DNA of 64,000 nt from Morchella semilibera. Lineage: Eukaryota; Ascomycota; Pezizomycetes; Pezizales; Morchellaceae. The DNA lies in assembly GCA_009192285.1 (NCBI GenBank), contig CM018603.1:2162588-2226587 (forward strand), read 5' to 3'. Both the position numbers and the translations under genes were made by a program. Below the pieces are notes generated by a model. It made no database searches and was not told the origin of the DNA. It saw only the letters and a list, made by a program, of their open reading frames with translations. Below are positions 10,685 through 22,038 of the stretch, in pieces (the stretch's first letter is position 1; each line of letters begins with the position of its first letter).

Positions 10685-11757
10685 ATCTTTTGAGGAATAA
10701 TCAGTTCATTAGCCATCCAGCGCATTATGAGGTACATCCAAATTCTTGGGAACTACGACGATAGCTCTAATAAGCCTTAAGCATGCAGCTGCAAATTCTT
10801 AGCTCCGGAGATCATCGAAGTTTTATATTATAGGTTTTTTGATGGGGCTAGGAGGCGAGGATCCCGTGAACTAGATTTCCTCAACTGAATAAACCATACA
10901 TTAATATGCCTGATAGCAACCGCTATTTGGCATGGGATTCGCGCATGGTCCACGGGGAATTATGTGATGCCGCAAAATTTCCAGACTCAAAATGATAGTG
11001 TAGTAAGTAAGTATTTCTCATAGCTCCTGTAGGTATGGCGGGTTCTAACCAAGGTGTTACGAATGCTCTAGAAACCTTCACGAGGATGGTAAATACTTGG
11101 AGGTCACATAGTCGTTCCAACCAGGAGGGAATCTTGAAATTGATAAAGGACAATCTTCGAAACAAGGTAAGAGCCCTATCTTGATTACCGACTATAACCC
11201 AAACTGATAGTTTGTGGACACAAGAGAAGAAGGGGGTTACGGTCGAGGATATTCAGGTTGAGGGTCTTAGCGAGGACAATGATGCTCTGGCGGAGGCTCT
11301 GGAAGCTCTCAGGAGTTCTCGGGGAGATCAAGGCCAGAAATCTAAACCCGGCCAAACTAACATTCCATCACACGGGCTTGAATATGGTACGGATGGAGAG
11401 CCAGACCTAATGGAAGAAGAGGAGGAGCTGGAGGAAATAGTGGAGGAGGAGGGTGGAGAAACAACAGAAGAAGAGAGCCACAATAACTAAGGGAATAACA
11501 AAATCTCTAAGAGGTATGGGGAAGTCTGTAGAGATAGTAATATGTATTATTATAATTGTTATATAGTGGCGAGACCATAAGTGAATATATGTGTACCATT
11601 CGAGAAATAGAAGAGATCTCTGAAAGCTATCGTGAAGTGAATAAATATGTGAAAAGCACCAAGTAGTAACAGGAACTAGATGTACGCGCTAGGGACACCC
11701 AGGCGTGATGATTGATAAAAAATATATTACCAGGGAGGATAGGGGCGGAAAGGTAAA

Positions 11758-12389
11758 TGTCCCGGCGTCTTGGCATCGGTCCCAAGGGTTTAGTAGTTGA
11801 AGCGCTGTTGTGATTGTTGGGGTAATGCTGAACTAGGAGGAGGTATGCTGAGGAAAGGGTGTCGTCATTGAGTTCCATGAGGTTCGATGGCGTGATGGAT
11901 TGGTAATGTAAATAGCGAAGATGGTGGGTAGGAATACGAGGTGTGGCAGTGATGGGTTTCCATGAGATTCTATGAGCGAAAGTGTGAGTCATAGCGGACT
12001 GGTGGGAGAGATATGTTAAATAGTGGGGTTGGAGGTTTTCCTTAGTTCTTTCTTTCTTTTCTCTCTGTTTTGTCTTCCTGTTATCTCGGTACATAGGAAT
12101 TTACTTCTATTTCTAAGCCATAGCCTCTCGTACCAAATACTCTTTCCTCTGACAAGAGGAAACCCATAGTACCTTTCATCGTTCTCATAGAAGTCCATCC
12201 GGTCCTCACTCTCCCTGCTCTATGCCCTTGTGCCTTTGCCTTTGCCTTTGCCTTTGCCGGTACCTGTGCTTGTGACTGCCCGGTGTTACCTTTGTCTTCG
12301 TCGGTCTCCTCATCGCTTATGCTGTACTCCTCGGGTCCTTCTGCGTCATCATTGTCATCTTCTTCTTTGCGTCGGGTTACTCTATCACA
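11758..12389 (+). mobile_element. Solo LTR, LTR1 family, TSD GTAAA
   Basis: 632 bp from TGTCCCGGCG to ACTCTATCACA; GTAAA at 11753-11757 and 12390-12394. Fossil. Confidence 0.93.
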
Positions 12390-12394
12390 GTAAA

Positions 12395-12621
12395 ACTCGG
12401 GCGGACCCAGGCGCAAAACGTTTCCGCCATGGGCGTTCCTGAAAGAAAACCTAACTCCTGGCGCTAACCGAGGTTGTGATTTGGTTCGGGGTGCTCAGGG
12501 CGCTGAAAATCCGTCCGGAACGCCCGGAGGTTTGGGGAGGTTCTCAGGAGAATGAGTTCTTATCTCGTGCGCCCTCAGCGCTCTGAACCCCTGAAGCGCC
12601 ACATGAAATCCACAGGTTTGT
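12395..12621. other. GC-rich spacer with an imperfect inverted repeat
   Basis: GGGGTGCTCAGGGCGCTG near 12479 pairs imperfectly with CAGCGCTCTGAACCCC near 12576. No gene is visible. It may be a diverged foldback element; it borders the truncated edge of a Ty3/gypsy copy. Confidence 0.4.
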
Positions 12622-15304
12622 TGATGTGCCTTTAATTCTTCCCGCAACACACTGTACATGGGGCCAAATGGCAGTACTGTTCCTTCTTGTTGCTTTATTT
12701 AATGGTCGTAGGGGCGATGTAGTGATAGCCTGAATGCATTGGTTTCATCAAACAGTTGTCAAAAGTGTTGATAGTCTATTAGAATCTTTCCATCAGGATT
12801 AGCAGGCATTTCCAATATCTTATTGACGTGTGACAGAGTAACCCAACGCAAAGTAGAAGATAACAATGATGACGCAGGAGAGCTCGAGAAGTACAGCCTA
12901 CACGACGAGGAGACCGAAGAAGACAGGGACAACGCCGGGCAGGCACAAGCACAGGCACTGGCAAAGGCAAAGGCAAGGGCAAAGGCACAAGGGCACAGGA
13001 CAGAGAGAGTGAGGGTCGGATGGATCTCAACGAGAACGATGAGAAGTGCTATGAGTTTTCCTCTTAGGGAGTACTAGATCTTGCAGACGAGTGACTATGG
13101 CTTGAGAATAGGAGTATATTCTGATATACTGAGATGACAGGAAGACGAGACGAGGAAAAAAGAAAGAAAGAACTAAGGAAAACATCTATCTCCGCTATTT
13201 AACACTCCTCCCCCAACAGTCCTGTATGACTCACACATTTACTCATAGAACCTCATAGAAATCTCTCGCTACCACACCTCGTATTCCTCCCCACCATCTC
13301 GCCAATTCCTATTATAAATCCTCCCTGCAACTAAACCTCCTAGAATCTAATGACGACAACCTCACCTCATCTCACCCCATCTTCGCTTAACATAACTCCA
13401 TCCATCGCAACAGCGCTACGACTATCGAACCATCAGGACCGATGCCAAGATGCCGGGACATGACGGCATATAGAGTAGTCGAATAAACTTGAAGCGTAAG
13501 ATCCTGACAAAGCTTCTCAAACAATCGAGGAGTGACTGCCGAAATATGTGTCACTGGTCTTTCTGGCGGTAGAGTTGAAATTCCTCGGGCAACAATAGGT
13601 TTGCGGTTGGCTATGTAGTGTTCAAGACATACTGATGACTGGAAGCAAATCTTATTCCTTCCATTGTTGATCAAAACTCCATGCTTCCTCATCCAAGGTA
13701 TCCCTATCACGATCAGATAGTGTCCTAGTTTTATAATAAAGAAAGGATATTCTTCCACATATCCATTAATTTCCAGCTCCAGCGTAACCTTCCTAGTCAC
13801 CTCCCCTGATTCAATAGGCCTTCCATCAATCACATCAATCTCCCTTTCAGTCCTTAAATTCCACATTTTCAGTTCATGGCGGCGCACAAAGTCTTCATCA
13901 ATAAATGAATATCCCGATGCTCCAGTATCAATTACGGCATAGGTGGGTACAATAGATTTTTATCTAGCGGAATAGAAAAACTTACAATCAATTGATTCCC
14001 GTCCATCTCCCCTGCTGATACTGAAGACGTGGAAGTAGACGTTTTAGAGAGACCTTTGGGAAGTCCCTGGGCTATGCCAATTATGCCAGGGACGAATCTT
14101 TTAACTCCTCTTCATCCCACGATATATCCTTCTCCTTTTCCTTCTTTTCTTTCTTCGCTTCCAACAACACCCCCCTCATCCTGGCTGGTGCCCTCCCCGA
14201 GAGCGAAAGTGTACAATCTCTGACCAAATGTCCAACCCCCCCCACAGTAATAACAACGGTTCTCAATACGATGGGCTTCCCTTTCTCTGGGGTCCGGACG
14301 ATGACGACTATTAGACAAGTCCATAGGAACAGCTCCCCCGAGAGTATGAGAAGGATGAGCCACTGGCGCAGCACTCTTCGGTGGTGGTTGGGGTAGTCCT
14401 CGTACGACTGGGGGTGCTGCTGATGCAACAGGTGGGCGAGGGGCGAAAGGACGAGGAGCGGGATTACTAGGAATCTGAAATCTAAACCTCCCCATCCTGG
14501 CTTGTAAGGCTCATTGTTTATTGTCAAAACGTTGGAGGAGTAGCCTACAGTCTTTAATCATTGTTAGGGTTTCATTCTGAATCATTAGGGCCATCCATCA
14601 ACTCCTAATTAAGCCCTTCCAAAGGATATTCAATCTTGGCCGCCTCGTTGAACTCAGAGTTAGCAGCATACCGCTGGAACTCTGCAAAGTACTCAGAAAA
14701 GATTCGTTGGCATTGCCAAATCTCCCTTCGGTTACGAGCAGCTGTAGCCACCCGATCCGGATCTCGAAAAGCATTATTCAAAATTTCAAAAAACTCCGTC
14801 ATGGGATCGAGATTAATATAAACCAAAAATTGATCCGCCGCTGGTCCTTGCACTCGAGAAATAGAATATGCCAATTGTTGTGCCGATGTAGGAAAATGAT
14901 CGAGATTAGGCTTGAGCTTAATCTGGAGTTGTCTTTGAAAGGTCCTGAGAGTCTTGCGATCGCTCCGGTATTTCTCCGGGTCAGGAAATTTTTCGAACTT
15001 GCATGGTTTGGTTAAGTCGTCATGGAGCTCCCCTAGATCTTCTTTGATTCCCTTCCTGGAGCTTCTTGATCTTAGCTTGTATTACCTGAACTTCTTTATG
15101 GAACTCATTTCAGGCTTGTTCGGTTTCAAAGTGGTGGGTAGTGAGGTCGATCGCATATTGCTAGACCCCTCCGTGGGCTCTCTGGAGGAGAGTATATGTT
15201 TGCTTCGATTTTTCCATTGTAGTGGAGTCCAGTTGAGGGTGGGCGACAAAGAACCCTTCAAGATCCGTATAGAGCTTTTGATAGTCAAATGCATTAGTAG
15301 CGGG
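12622..15304 (-). mobile_element. Ty3/gypsy remnant: gag, protease and start of RT
   Basis: Colinear with 61110-63160 of the long element at 57647: gag with a CCHC zinc knuckle near 14230, the protease block near 13910, and the region leading into RT at the low-coordinate end. Broken in many places, with most of RT missing, and split by an LTR1 at 12829. Clearly more decayed than the element at 57647, so older. Its high-coordinate edge falls near the gag start, exactly where a palindromic CATCAG element begins. Fossil. Confidence 0.88.
12829..13460 (-). mobile_element. Solo LTR, LTR1 family, TSD TGACG
   Basis: 632 bp from TGTGACAGAG to GCCGGGACA, with TGACG at 12824-12828 and 13461-13465. 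Inserted in the Ty3/gypsy remnant; the homologous uninterrupted sequence is at 61310-61330. Fossil. Confidence 0.93.
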
Positions 15305-15433
15305 CATCAGCAAACTCAACTTATGACTGCAATCTCCCAACAGTCTTCTGGGTCGCCTGAGAGTCTCAGGAGACTCTTAGGAGACACAGGAGAGATGCTG
15401 CAAAATTTCAGTCATAAGTTGAGTTTGTTGATG
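15305..15433. mobile_element. Palindromic CATCAG variant, 129 bp
   Basis: Both ends are of the same type: CATCAGCAAACTCAACTT at the left and AAGTTGAGTTTGTTGATG at the right, with ATGACTG/CAGTCAT next inside. The element can fold over most of its length. It has no matching flanks and sits at a junction joining the gag start to the region before RNase H, so it marks a rearrangement rather than a simple insertion. Confidence 0.85.
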
Positions 15434-16388
15434 ATAGGATTTTATTCAGAAAACTGTCATACTGCATCACCAAACTCAACTTGTGACTGGAGTGTCCCAA
15501 CAGTCTCCCAGATCTCCTAAGAGTCCCTTGAGACTCCCTGAGGTTTTTTGAGTCTCCTGAGGCTCAAGAGACTCCAGGAGACAAATGAAGTCTTGCTGAT
15601 GTGGTAAGCTTTGTTAAACAATTCAATTATGGGAGATGTTCCTTCAGCGGATTCATTTGCTAAAGAACCCGCTAATAAACCTATCTCGAAATCCAATTTT
15701 CCCTTCTTCAAAACTACCCGACTCTATTGTTCCAGCCTCTCATCCCCTTCCTTTAGCAGATCCTTATGCCTCCTCATCAAAATATTTAGCTTTCTCTCTT
15801 GCTTTCCAACCAATATTAAATAACAAAATTGAATTGACATAGAAAATCTGCTCAGCGAGTTTGGCGTCGATTCAGCAATTTGGTCGATATAAAGTACCCT
15901 CAATCTCAATGATCAGTGAGTACTTTGACTTGAAATTAGGACCTCTCCAGATGTAGTCTCCATTCTTTGAAGCAACGAACTATTGCCAACAGCTTCTTAT
16001 TATAGATTTCCTAGTTACATTCCCCTCAGAAGTGTGTTTTTGAACAGAAAGCAACCAGATGTGGAGTTTGTTCGTCATCTCGCTATGATGATATCCCTGC
16101 CAACTTGAACACATAATCTGAAGCATCTATTTCTACAATAAATTTCTTTTCTAGATCAGGATACATCAGTATTGGAGCAGTGGTAAAAACAGTCTTGAGC
16201 GTCTGGAAAGCTTTTTCAACTGTATGAGTCCATTCAAACTGTACATGTTGTTTAGTCTTAGAGGTTTATGGTTTTGCGACTGAATAGCAAGCAGAAATAA
16301 AGCGCTGATAGAAATTACCAAGCCAAAAAATTCCTGCACCTCTTTCACCATTTTTGGTATTTCTCAATCCACTATCATTTGTACTTTG
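15434..16388 (-). mobile_element. Ty3/gypsy remnant: RNase H region
   Basis: Colinear with about 59710-60525 of the long element (RNase H and the stretch between it and integrase), same orientation. Broken in many places. Contains a CATCAG-A insertion at 15465. Ends at another CATCAG-A element beyond which the orientation flips. Fossil. Confidence 0.85.
15465..15601 (+). mobile_element. CATCAG-A miniature element, 137 bp, TSD TG
   Basis: TG on both sides. The empty site is preserved at about 59738 in the long Ty3/gypsy element (CACTGGTAAG), so the insertion and its 2-bp duplication are directly demonstrated. Confidence 0.93.
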
Positions 16389-16525
16389 CATGAACAAACT
16401 CAACTTCTGACAGTAGTCTTCCAACAATTTTCCGAGTGTCCTGAGAGTCTCTTGAGACCCCTAGATATTTTTTGACTCTCCTGAGACTCAGGAGACATCA
16501 GGAGACAAATGAAGTCTTGCTGATG
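16389..16525 (+). mobile_element. CATCAG-A miniature element at an orientation switch
   Basis: Slightly diverged left end CATGAACAAACTC, intact right end AGTCTTGCTGATG. Left of it the Ty3/gypsy sequence is on the minus strand, right of it on the plus strand. Confidence 0.9.
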
Positions 16526-16858
16526 TATTTGTCGGAGAAGGAAAACCAACCGCAATGCCCAACAGGGAGTCCTCTGCCCCCTTTCAGTCCCCAAAGTGCT
16601 AATGGACAGACGTATCAATGGATTTCATCACAAGCCTACTACCTAGCAATGGATATAATGCAATATTTGTTGTCGTCGACCGTTTTACTAAAATGCGACA
16701 ACACTTTATCTCATGTACTGAAGAATCAGGAGCAAGAGACCTCGCCCGAATCTATTTAGAAAATGTTTGGAAATTGCACAGCCTTCCGGAAAAGATAGTT
16801 TCAGACTGTGGTATCCAATTTACCTCCGACTTTTAGAAATCACTCTGCGAACGCCTCG

Positions 16859-16995
16859 CATCAGCAAGACTTCATTTGGCTTGTGATGTCTCCTGAGTCT
16901 CAGGAGACTCAAAAAATATCCGGGGGTCTCAGGAGACTCTCAAGAGACCCGGGAGACTGTTGGGAGACTCCAGTCACAAGTTGAGTTTGCTGATG
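16859..16995 (-). mobile_element. CATCAG-A miniature element, 137 bp, TSD CG
   Basis: CG on both sides. Inserted in the integrase region; the homologous sequence near 59125 in the long element lacks it. Confidence 0.93.
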
Positions 16996-17788
16996 CGAGA
17001 TTTCCCCACACTACTCTACTGCTTTCCATCTACAGACTGACGGCCAGACTGAAAGACCTAATGCCATTATGGAACAGTAACTTCAGAGCTATATAGATTA
17101 TCAACAGGATAATTGGGCCATCTATCTTCCTATGGTAGAGTTTACTACTAATAATCATGTCTCAGAGTCAATCAAGCCCTCTCCCTTTGAAGCAAACTAC
17201 GGACGACACCCCCGAATGAATTTTGGCCCGCTACGTCATGGCACTACAACTAATAAGAATCAAGCCAACACCATAGCAAGAGAAATGTCAGAAGTGTTTG
17301 ACTTCCTTCGCGCAAGGATGTTGAGGGCTTGACGAATTCAAGAGAAGTCAGCCAATGCCAGTTGGACCACCGCACCGCGTTATGTTATTGGAGATAAGGT
17401 ATGGCTATCAACTAGGAATTTACTTACCAAAAAACCGTCAAAAAAGCTGGACTGGACACAAGTCGGACCTTACCTGATCTCGCGAATTGTTAGCCCCTAT
17501 ACCTACGAATTGATGCTACCTTCATCGATGAAGGTGCACCCGGTATTCCATGTTTCGTTATTCTCACCCGCCGCCAACGACCCAGCCCCAGAGCAAGTGT
17601 CACTGCCCCCGCCCCCAGTTGAGATCGAAGGAGAACAGGAGTGGGAAGTGGATGCTATCTTGGATTCTCGAAAACGAGGCGGAAGACTTAAGTATCTTGT
17701 TCAGTATACCGGTTATGACGAGCCATTATGACAACCCTACGGAGACTTAGATATCTCCCCTGAGTTGATCAAGGACTTCCACCAACGA

Positions 17789-17877
17789 CATCAGCAAGCT
17801 TTACCATTTGTGACTGAAGTCTCCTGAGTCTCCTGAGACCCCTGTAATCTCCTGAGACTTGTAAAATCTTGCTGATG
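17789..17877 (+). mobile_element. CATCAG-B miniature element, 89 bp
   Basis: CATCAGCAAGCTTTACCATT ... AAAATCTTGCTGATG. It shares termini with the A family, but its interior is different and shorter. Related copies at 36120 and 57238 are 109 bp, so this one has an internal deletion. Confidence 0.88.
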
Positions 17878-17929
17878 AATACCCACATAAACCTAAGAGG
17901 ACTTAAGCCTCAGAGAGGAACCTAATATC

Positions 17930-18353
17930 TATCATGGCGTGGAACATACTTGGCGATGTTGCGGGAAGAAGAATTAGTCAGGATTTTCTACCGTATTCTA
18001 TGAGTTTCTGTTGCAGGGTTTCTATGAGTCAACGGTGAGTATGTATTGGTAATGGAAGGATCTTTTTGGGGTTATACAGGTTTCCATGGGATGAGTCAGC
18101 AAGGGGATTTTGGGGCTATATATAGGGAGCTCTCTCCCTCACTTGTAGGGTTTCTCTTTCTTTCCTTTCTTCTTCACGCAACCTTCATGTCAACTACATA
18201 ATGCAAACTTCGGGACACATAGTTTTCTCCTTTGATCTCTGCTTCATTCCTCGTTCCTTGTAACCCACGGTGTCCTACTTCGCCTCGCTTCGTTTTGCTT
18301 TGGTATTATACTTTGGCAAGTTTTCGACCCCACTCTCGCTTCGCTCCGTGATA
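17930..18353 (+). mobile_element. LTR2 at the 3' end of a Ty3/gypsy remnant
   Basis: 424 bp from TATCATGGCG to CTCCGTGATA, containing a CTATATATAGGGAG promoter box near 18117. It directly follows the purine tract of the integrase/chromodomain remnant. Fossil. Confidence 0.85.
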
Positions 18354-18650
18354 GGCGATAGTTACTAGTATACAATAGAGACCATAATAGATTGCTATGC
18401 AGGTACAGAAGACGTTGCGTGAAGAGAAAAGGAAAAGAAACAAAGTACAGGAGTAGGCGCCGTTGCCTTGCTTATATACCCATCACCCCATTGCCAAGCC
18501 TGACTCATATTATCGCGTAACTCTACTATATCTCATCTCTTCGCGTAACAGAAACTCATAGAACCTATTCTGACTCATTCCCTCCTCCTAGCGTACAATA
18601 ATCGCAGTCTTGCCAATTCTTCCAACTCTCCGGTCCTAATATATATATAA
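18354..18650 (-). mobile_element. LTR3 fragment
   Basis: Reverse complement of the insertion at 63326-63728 over most of its length (shared AGAAGACGTTGCGTGAAGAG and ACAGGAGTAGGCG). Followed by about 90 bp resembling the 3' half of an LTR1. Fossil. Confidence 0.7.
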
Positions 18651-18737
18651 AACCTCCTCCTCCAACAGTCCGATATGACTTATAAATCAGCTGATAGAAA
18701 CACATAGAAACTCTATGTCACTACACCTTGTATTCCT

Positions 18738-19293
18738 CCTGTGACGGAGTGATACAGCGGGAAAGTAGCAGAAGATAATGATGATGTAGAATGACTTGAG
18801 GAGCCCAGACAGGATAATGAAGATACTGATGAAGATAAGGAGGGTATCAAGCAGGCACGAGCACAAGCACCGGCGAGGGCAAAGGCAAGAGTAGAGGCAA
18901 AAGAGGACACAGGGCAGGGAAAGTGAAGACTGGATAGACCTCAACGAGAACGATGAGAGATACTATGGGTTTTCTCGAAGCTGAAGAAAGATACCAAGAT
19001 CAAGAGGACTATGGCTAGAAAATAAGCGTATATTCCTATATACCAAGATAACAGGAAAATCATCAAGAATTCATTTGTCTCCTGATGTCTCCTGAGCCTC
19101 AGGAGACCCATAAACCATCGAGGAGCCCCAGGAGACCCCCAGGAGACCCAGAAGACTACCGGGAGACCCCAGTCACAAGTTGAGTTTGCTAATGTCACCA
19201 CATCTCATCCCCTTCTCACTTGACCTTACTCAACTAGTCACAACAGCACTGGGACTACCGAACTCTTGGGACCAATGCCAACAGGCTGCGACA
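18738..19293 (-). mobile_element. Diverged LTR1 copy with a nested miniature element
   Basis: Starts TGTGACGGAGTGATACAG and ends CAGGCTGCGACA; a CATCAG-A copy lies inside. Flanks do not match. It belongs to a diverged LTR1 subgroup together with 48853-50376. Fossil. Confidence 0.75.
19061..19194 (-). mobile_element. CATCAG-A miniature element, 134 bp
   Basis: CATCAAGAATTCATTTG ... AGTTTGCTAATG, both ends slightly decayed; within a diverged LTR1. Confidence 0.85.
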
Positions 19294-19762
19294 TTTGATA
19301 ATTGTATGATATATCTCAAAAATTAATTCCAATCAACAAATAGTTCATCGAATCAACCTAGAAATGCTACAATAAGAAATACAAATCATCTATTCTACCT
19401 ACGCCAGATCTGAAGTCAGTTAAAAAATTTTACTTTTAAATCATTTTCAAGGATTGAAACAGAACTAGTTTATATCTTTTAAAAGTCACTGGATATTAGA
19501 GTCTCTTTTATCTATATTAAAGGTTATTTGAATACAGGTCTGTTGGTTGTTGAGGGAAGCAAAGGTTCGGAACTTCTGAGACACGGGTGTAGTAGTGGAG
19601 CGATTCGTCTTGGCTGGAAAACGTCACTCACTGGCGCCATCTCCCTTTCTGTCTGCTGTCTTGTGTTCCTGTCTCGTGCTTGGGCCACAAGGACATTTTC
19701 TCATCCTCACTTGGGAACACGTTGCTCTATCCTTCTCCACCATTTGACATAATTCTGCCAGT
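19294..19762. other. AT-rich upstream region of the G-patch gene
   Basis: No repeat recognised. It presumably holds the promoter and leader of the gene starting at 19763; pyrimidine-rich sequence (CCATCTCCCTTTCTGTC) near 19637 is typical of fungal leaders. This is the boundary between the repeat block and unique host DNA. Confidence 0.45.
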
Positions 19763-22038
19763 ATGTCCTTGAAACGAAACAGAAGCTCCCTTCAAACTGC
19801 TGGCGACCAGCAACGCCCATTTGTTTTCTACGGAACGGCTTTGCCCCCTTATGATTCGGACAATAGGGATGACGGTTCCTATATACCCTTATGGAAACAG
19901 GAAGTCAAAGACGAACGAGGGAGGAAAAGGCTACATGGGGCCTTTACTGGCGGTTTTAGTGCTGGGTAAGTTTAATTCCCGTCCCATGGGTATGTGCGGT
20001 GGCCGAGTCGGAACTAAGTTTATTGTAGATATTTTAACACCGTAGGATCCAAAGAAGGTTGGCTGTGCCCCAAAGATCCCCTCCATCAGCGCCTTTGAGC
20101 CTCATATTCATTCGGTACTTTAGGATGGACTCCGACCACTTTCAAGTCATCTCGAGCAGCCCGTGCCCAAGCCACTCCAGCGCGCCCGGAGGATTATATG
20201 GACGCCGAAGATCTCGCCGAAGCCGCTGAAGCTCAGAAACTCGAGACGAACCAAAACTTTACTGGCTTAGGGTCTACAGGGGATGAACTAGCAAGGCGGG
20301 GAAATAATATCACTCTGATGGATCTACTGACACCAGCTGTACAAGATACGATGGGGGTAAAGCTTTTGAAGAAGATGGGCTGGAAAGAAGGACAAGGCAT
20401 CGGTCCTAAGGTTCGAAGGAGAGCTCGAGTTTCAGATGGAGACGCGGATGGCGATATAGCAGATGGGGATTGTTATCTACTTGCACCTCAAAATTCAGCT
20501 TTGGTGAAGTTAAGCAAAAAATGGGACACGAGGGGAATAGGGTATGTTGGAGAAAGATATTTAGGAGAACAGGGCGACCAGGCGGAAGAACCTCAGACGG
20601 GCCAACCACCAGGCACAAAGCTCAAAAAACAGGACACGAGAAGTGGATTCGGTGTTGGAGTTTTGAATGATGATGGTGATGATGACGATGATCCTTACGA
20701 GATACGCCCAAAGGCGGCCTACAATCGAACAATTGGCGGTGAGAGATCAAAAAAGAGCGCCAAACCTCTCGTCAAAAAACCCATAAGGCATGTTTTTATT
20801 TCTAAAAAGTCAATTAAAGCCAAGTCAGGTGTTAGCTTGCGAAAATGCCACGACGGGCGGCTTCCATTGGATGGGTTTGTTCTCTCACTTGGCCCTACTC
20901 AATTGCAAGATGGATGGTACCCTCCCCCAGAAGTTCCGCCACATTGGACTCCATCAGGGCCTTGCGGGTCTCAAAAGCAGGACCATCAAAACCAACTGAC
21001 TGTTAAAACTACTCTGGTACGAAAGGAGTCCGAGACAGAACCGAAATTGGATCCTCGATCTCGTGGGTCGTTATTAGGGGAAACGCCTTTACCAGGGAAG
21101 TCTGTATTTGACTTCATGACTCCGGCAGCAAGAGATCGCATTGCGTCTGTTACCGGTAACAAAAGTTTGCCCCAAGCACTGAGCGAGGCACCCCCATCCA
21201 CATTTCCGTCTTCCGGCCCATCTTCTTTGGCGGACCTAGTACCGAAGTTGGACCCTGCGGTGGCGCTTGGGGCGGTCAAAGGTGGATTCATGCCATATGC
21301 TGATGACCCAGACAAGCGGACAAGATACCGTACATTTTTAGAACTCCAGGCTGGGCTTAGGGAGGGTTTACCCGATCGGGTATGTATATTATCTATGGTC
21401 TCGAAGCTGTTTTACGAATAAAAACTCATGGTATATTTCAGAGATATGGCATGAACACTCAAGAGTGGATAAAAGAACTTAACGAGTTTGTGGGCGCTGC
21501 GCGTATCTTCAAGCCCTTGACTGGCATGATAGCGAACCGTTTTACATCTGCAACTACAAATGCCTCCAATTTTAGCGGTGATACCGATGCATCGTCAAAA
21601 ACTGATTCTGACGTACTCATTAATCGTCCCCAGCCAAAGCCAGAGGATCCCGCAGAAGCTGCAGCTAAAATGTCGATGTATGGGCCTATAACGCGATCAG
21701 TCGTTGAATTTTTCCCTACGCGTTTATTATGTAAACGCTTTAATGTCAAGCCACCTATTCATGTGCAGCCAATTGGGGCCAATAGTGAAAAGAGCACAGG
21801 AAGTTGGGAGCCAACTCACGGCCCATCAAGAGAATTAGTATCAAGAGCTCAAATGACTGAGATCATGAGAGAGGCAAGAGGCGACCAGAATTATATCTTG
21901 CCCGAAGCGAAAAATGTCATGTCCCCGGTGGACACGGAGACAAACGAGGCCCTCGAGGCAGAGAGAGCAGGGGAGGACGTTTTCAAAGCAATATTTGGGG
22001 ATGGTAGTGGCGACGATGATGATGGCATGGATGATTGA
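19763..22038 (+). CDS. GPATCH1/TOUGH-family G-patch splicing protein
   Basis: Predicted exons 19763-19965, 20029-20057, 20124-21379 and 21442-22038 give about 694 residues with no frame break. The N-terminus carries the family's conserved DUF1604-type region ([20 protein letters not shown], continuing into [15 protein letters not shown] across the small second exon). The G-patch core [16 protein letters not shown] follows near residue 160. An acidic stretch (DDDDDPYEI) and two more conserved blocks, PPHWTP and [20 protein letters not shown], complete the family order. The C-terminus ends GDDDDGMDD. Human GPATCH1 and plant TOUGH are nuclear and associated with catalytic spliceosomes; G-patches generally activate DEAH helicases. 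Alternative: another G-patch protein, but the N-terminal block makes this family near certain. The 29-nt second exon is placed by phase and homology and uses a GTTGGC donor. Confidence 0.9.

Larger units (their letters stand above)
8173..11490 (+). pseudogene. Unidentified multi-exon gene broken by one solo LTR and two miniature elements
   Basis: The first block (8173 to about 8878) opens MPQAKRPSTSE and codes ~235 residues rich in Ser, Lys and Pro, with a short repeat DKRPxGTQV near its end; a GTAATT donor follows. Further coding-like blocks lie at 8905-9016, 9647-9889, 10017-10362, 10418-10547 and 10900-11160, several bounded by splice-like signals (for example GTGAGT after 10362 and GTAAGA after 11166). 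The last block, 11212-11490, ends in a Glu-rich tail closing EEESHNN. Solo LTR1 (9017-9646) and CATCAG-A elements (9890-10016, 10548-10684) lie inside it, and at least one reading-frame break is visible. Intron-like spacing looks more like a host gene than a transposon gene. No domain is recognised; the Ser/Pro-rich body and acidic tail suggest a disordered, perhaps nuclear protein (inference). Confidence 0.45.
16526..17929 (+). mobile_element. Ty3/gypsy remnant: integrase and chromodomain
   Basis: Plus-strand counterpart of about 58300-59440: integrase core ([21 protein letters not shown] region near 16630), the SPFEANYGRHPRM block near 17190, and a C-terminal chromodomain (LVQYTGYDEPL near 17700). 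A purine-rich tract GAGAGGAACC then leads straight into LTR2 at 17930, so this subfamily uses LTR2. Two miniature elements interrupt it. Broken in several places. Fossil. Confidence 0.88.

Noticed and set aside
14029-15520. Host genes on the + strand here
   Set aside because: The + strand frames are shadows of the minus-strand gag of the scrambled Ty3/gypsy copy.
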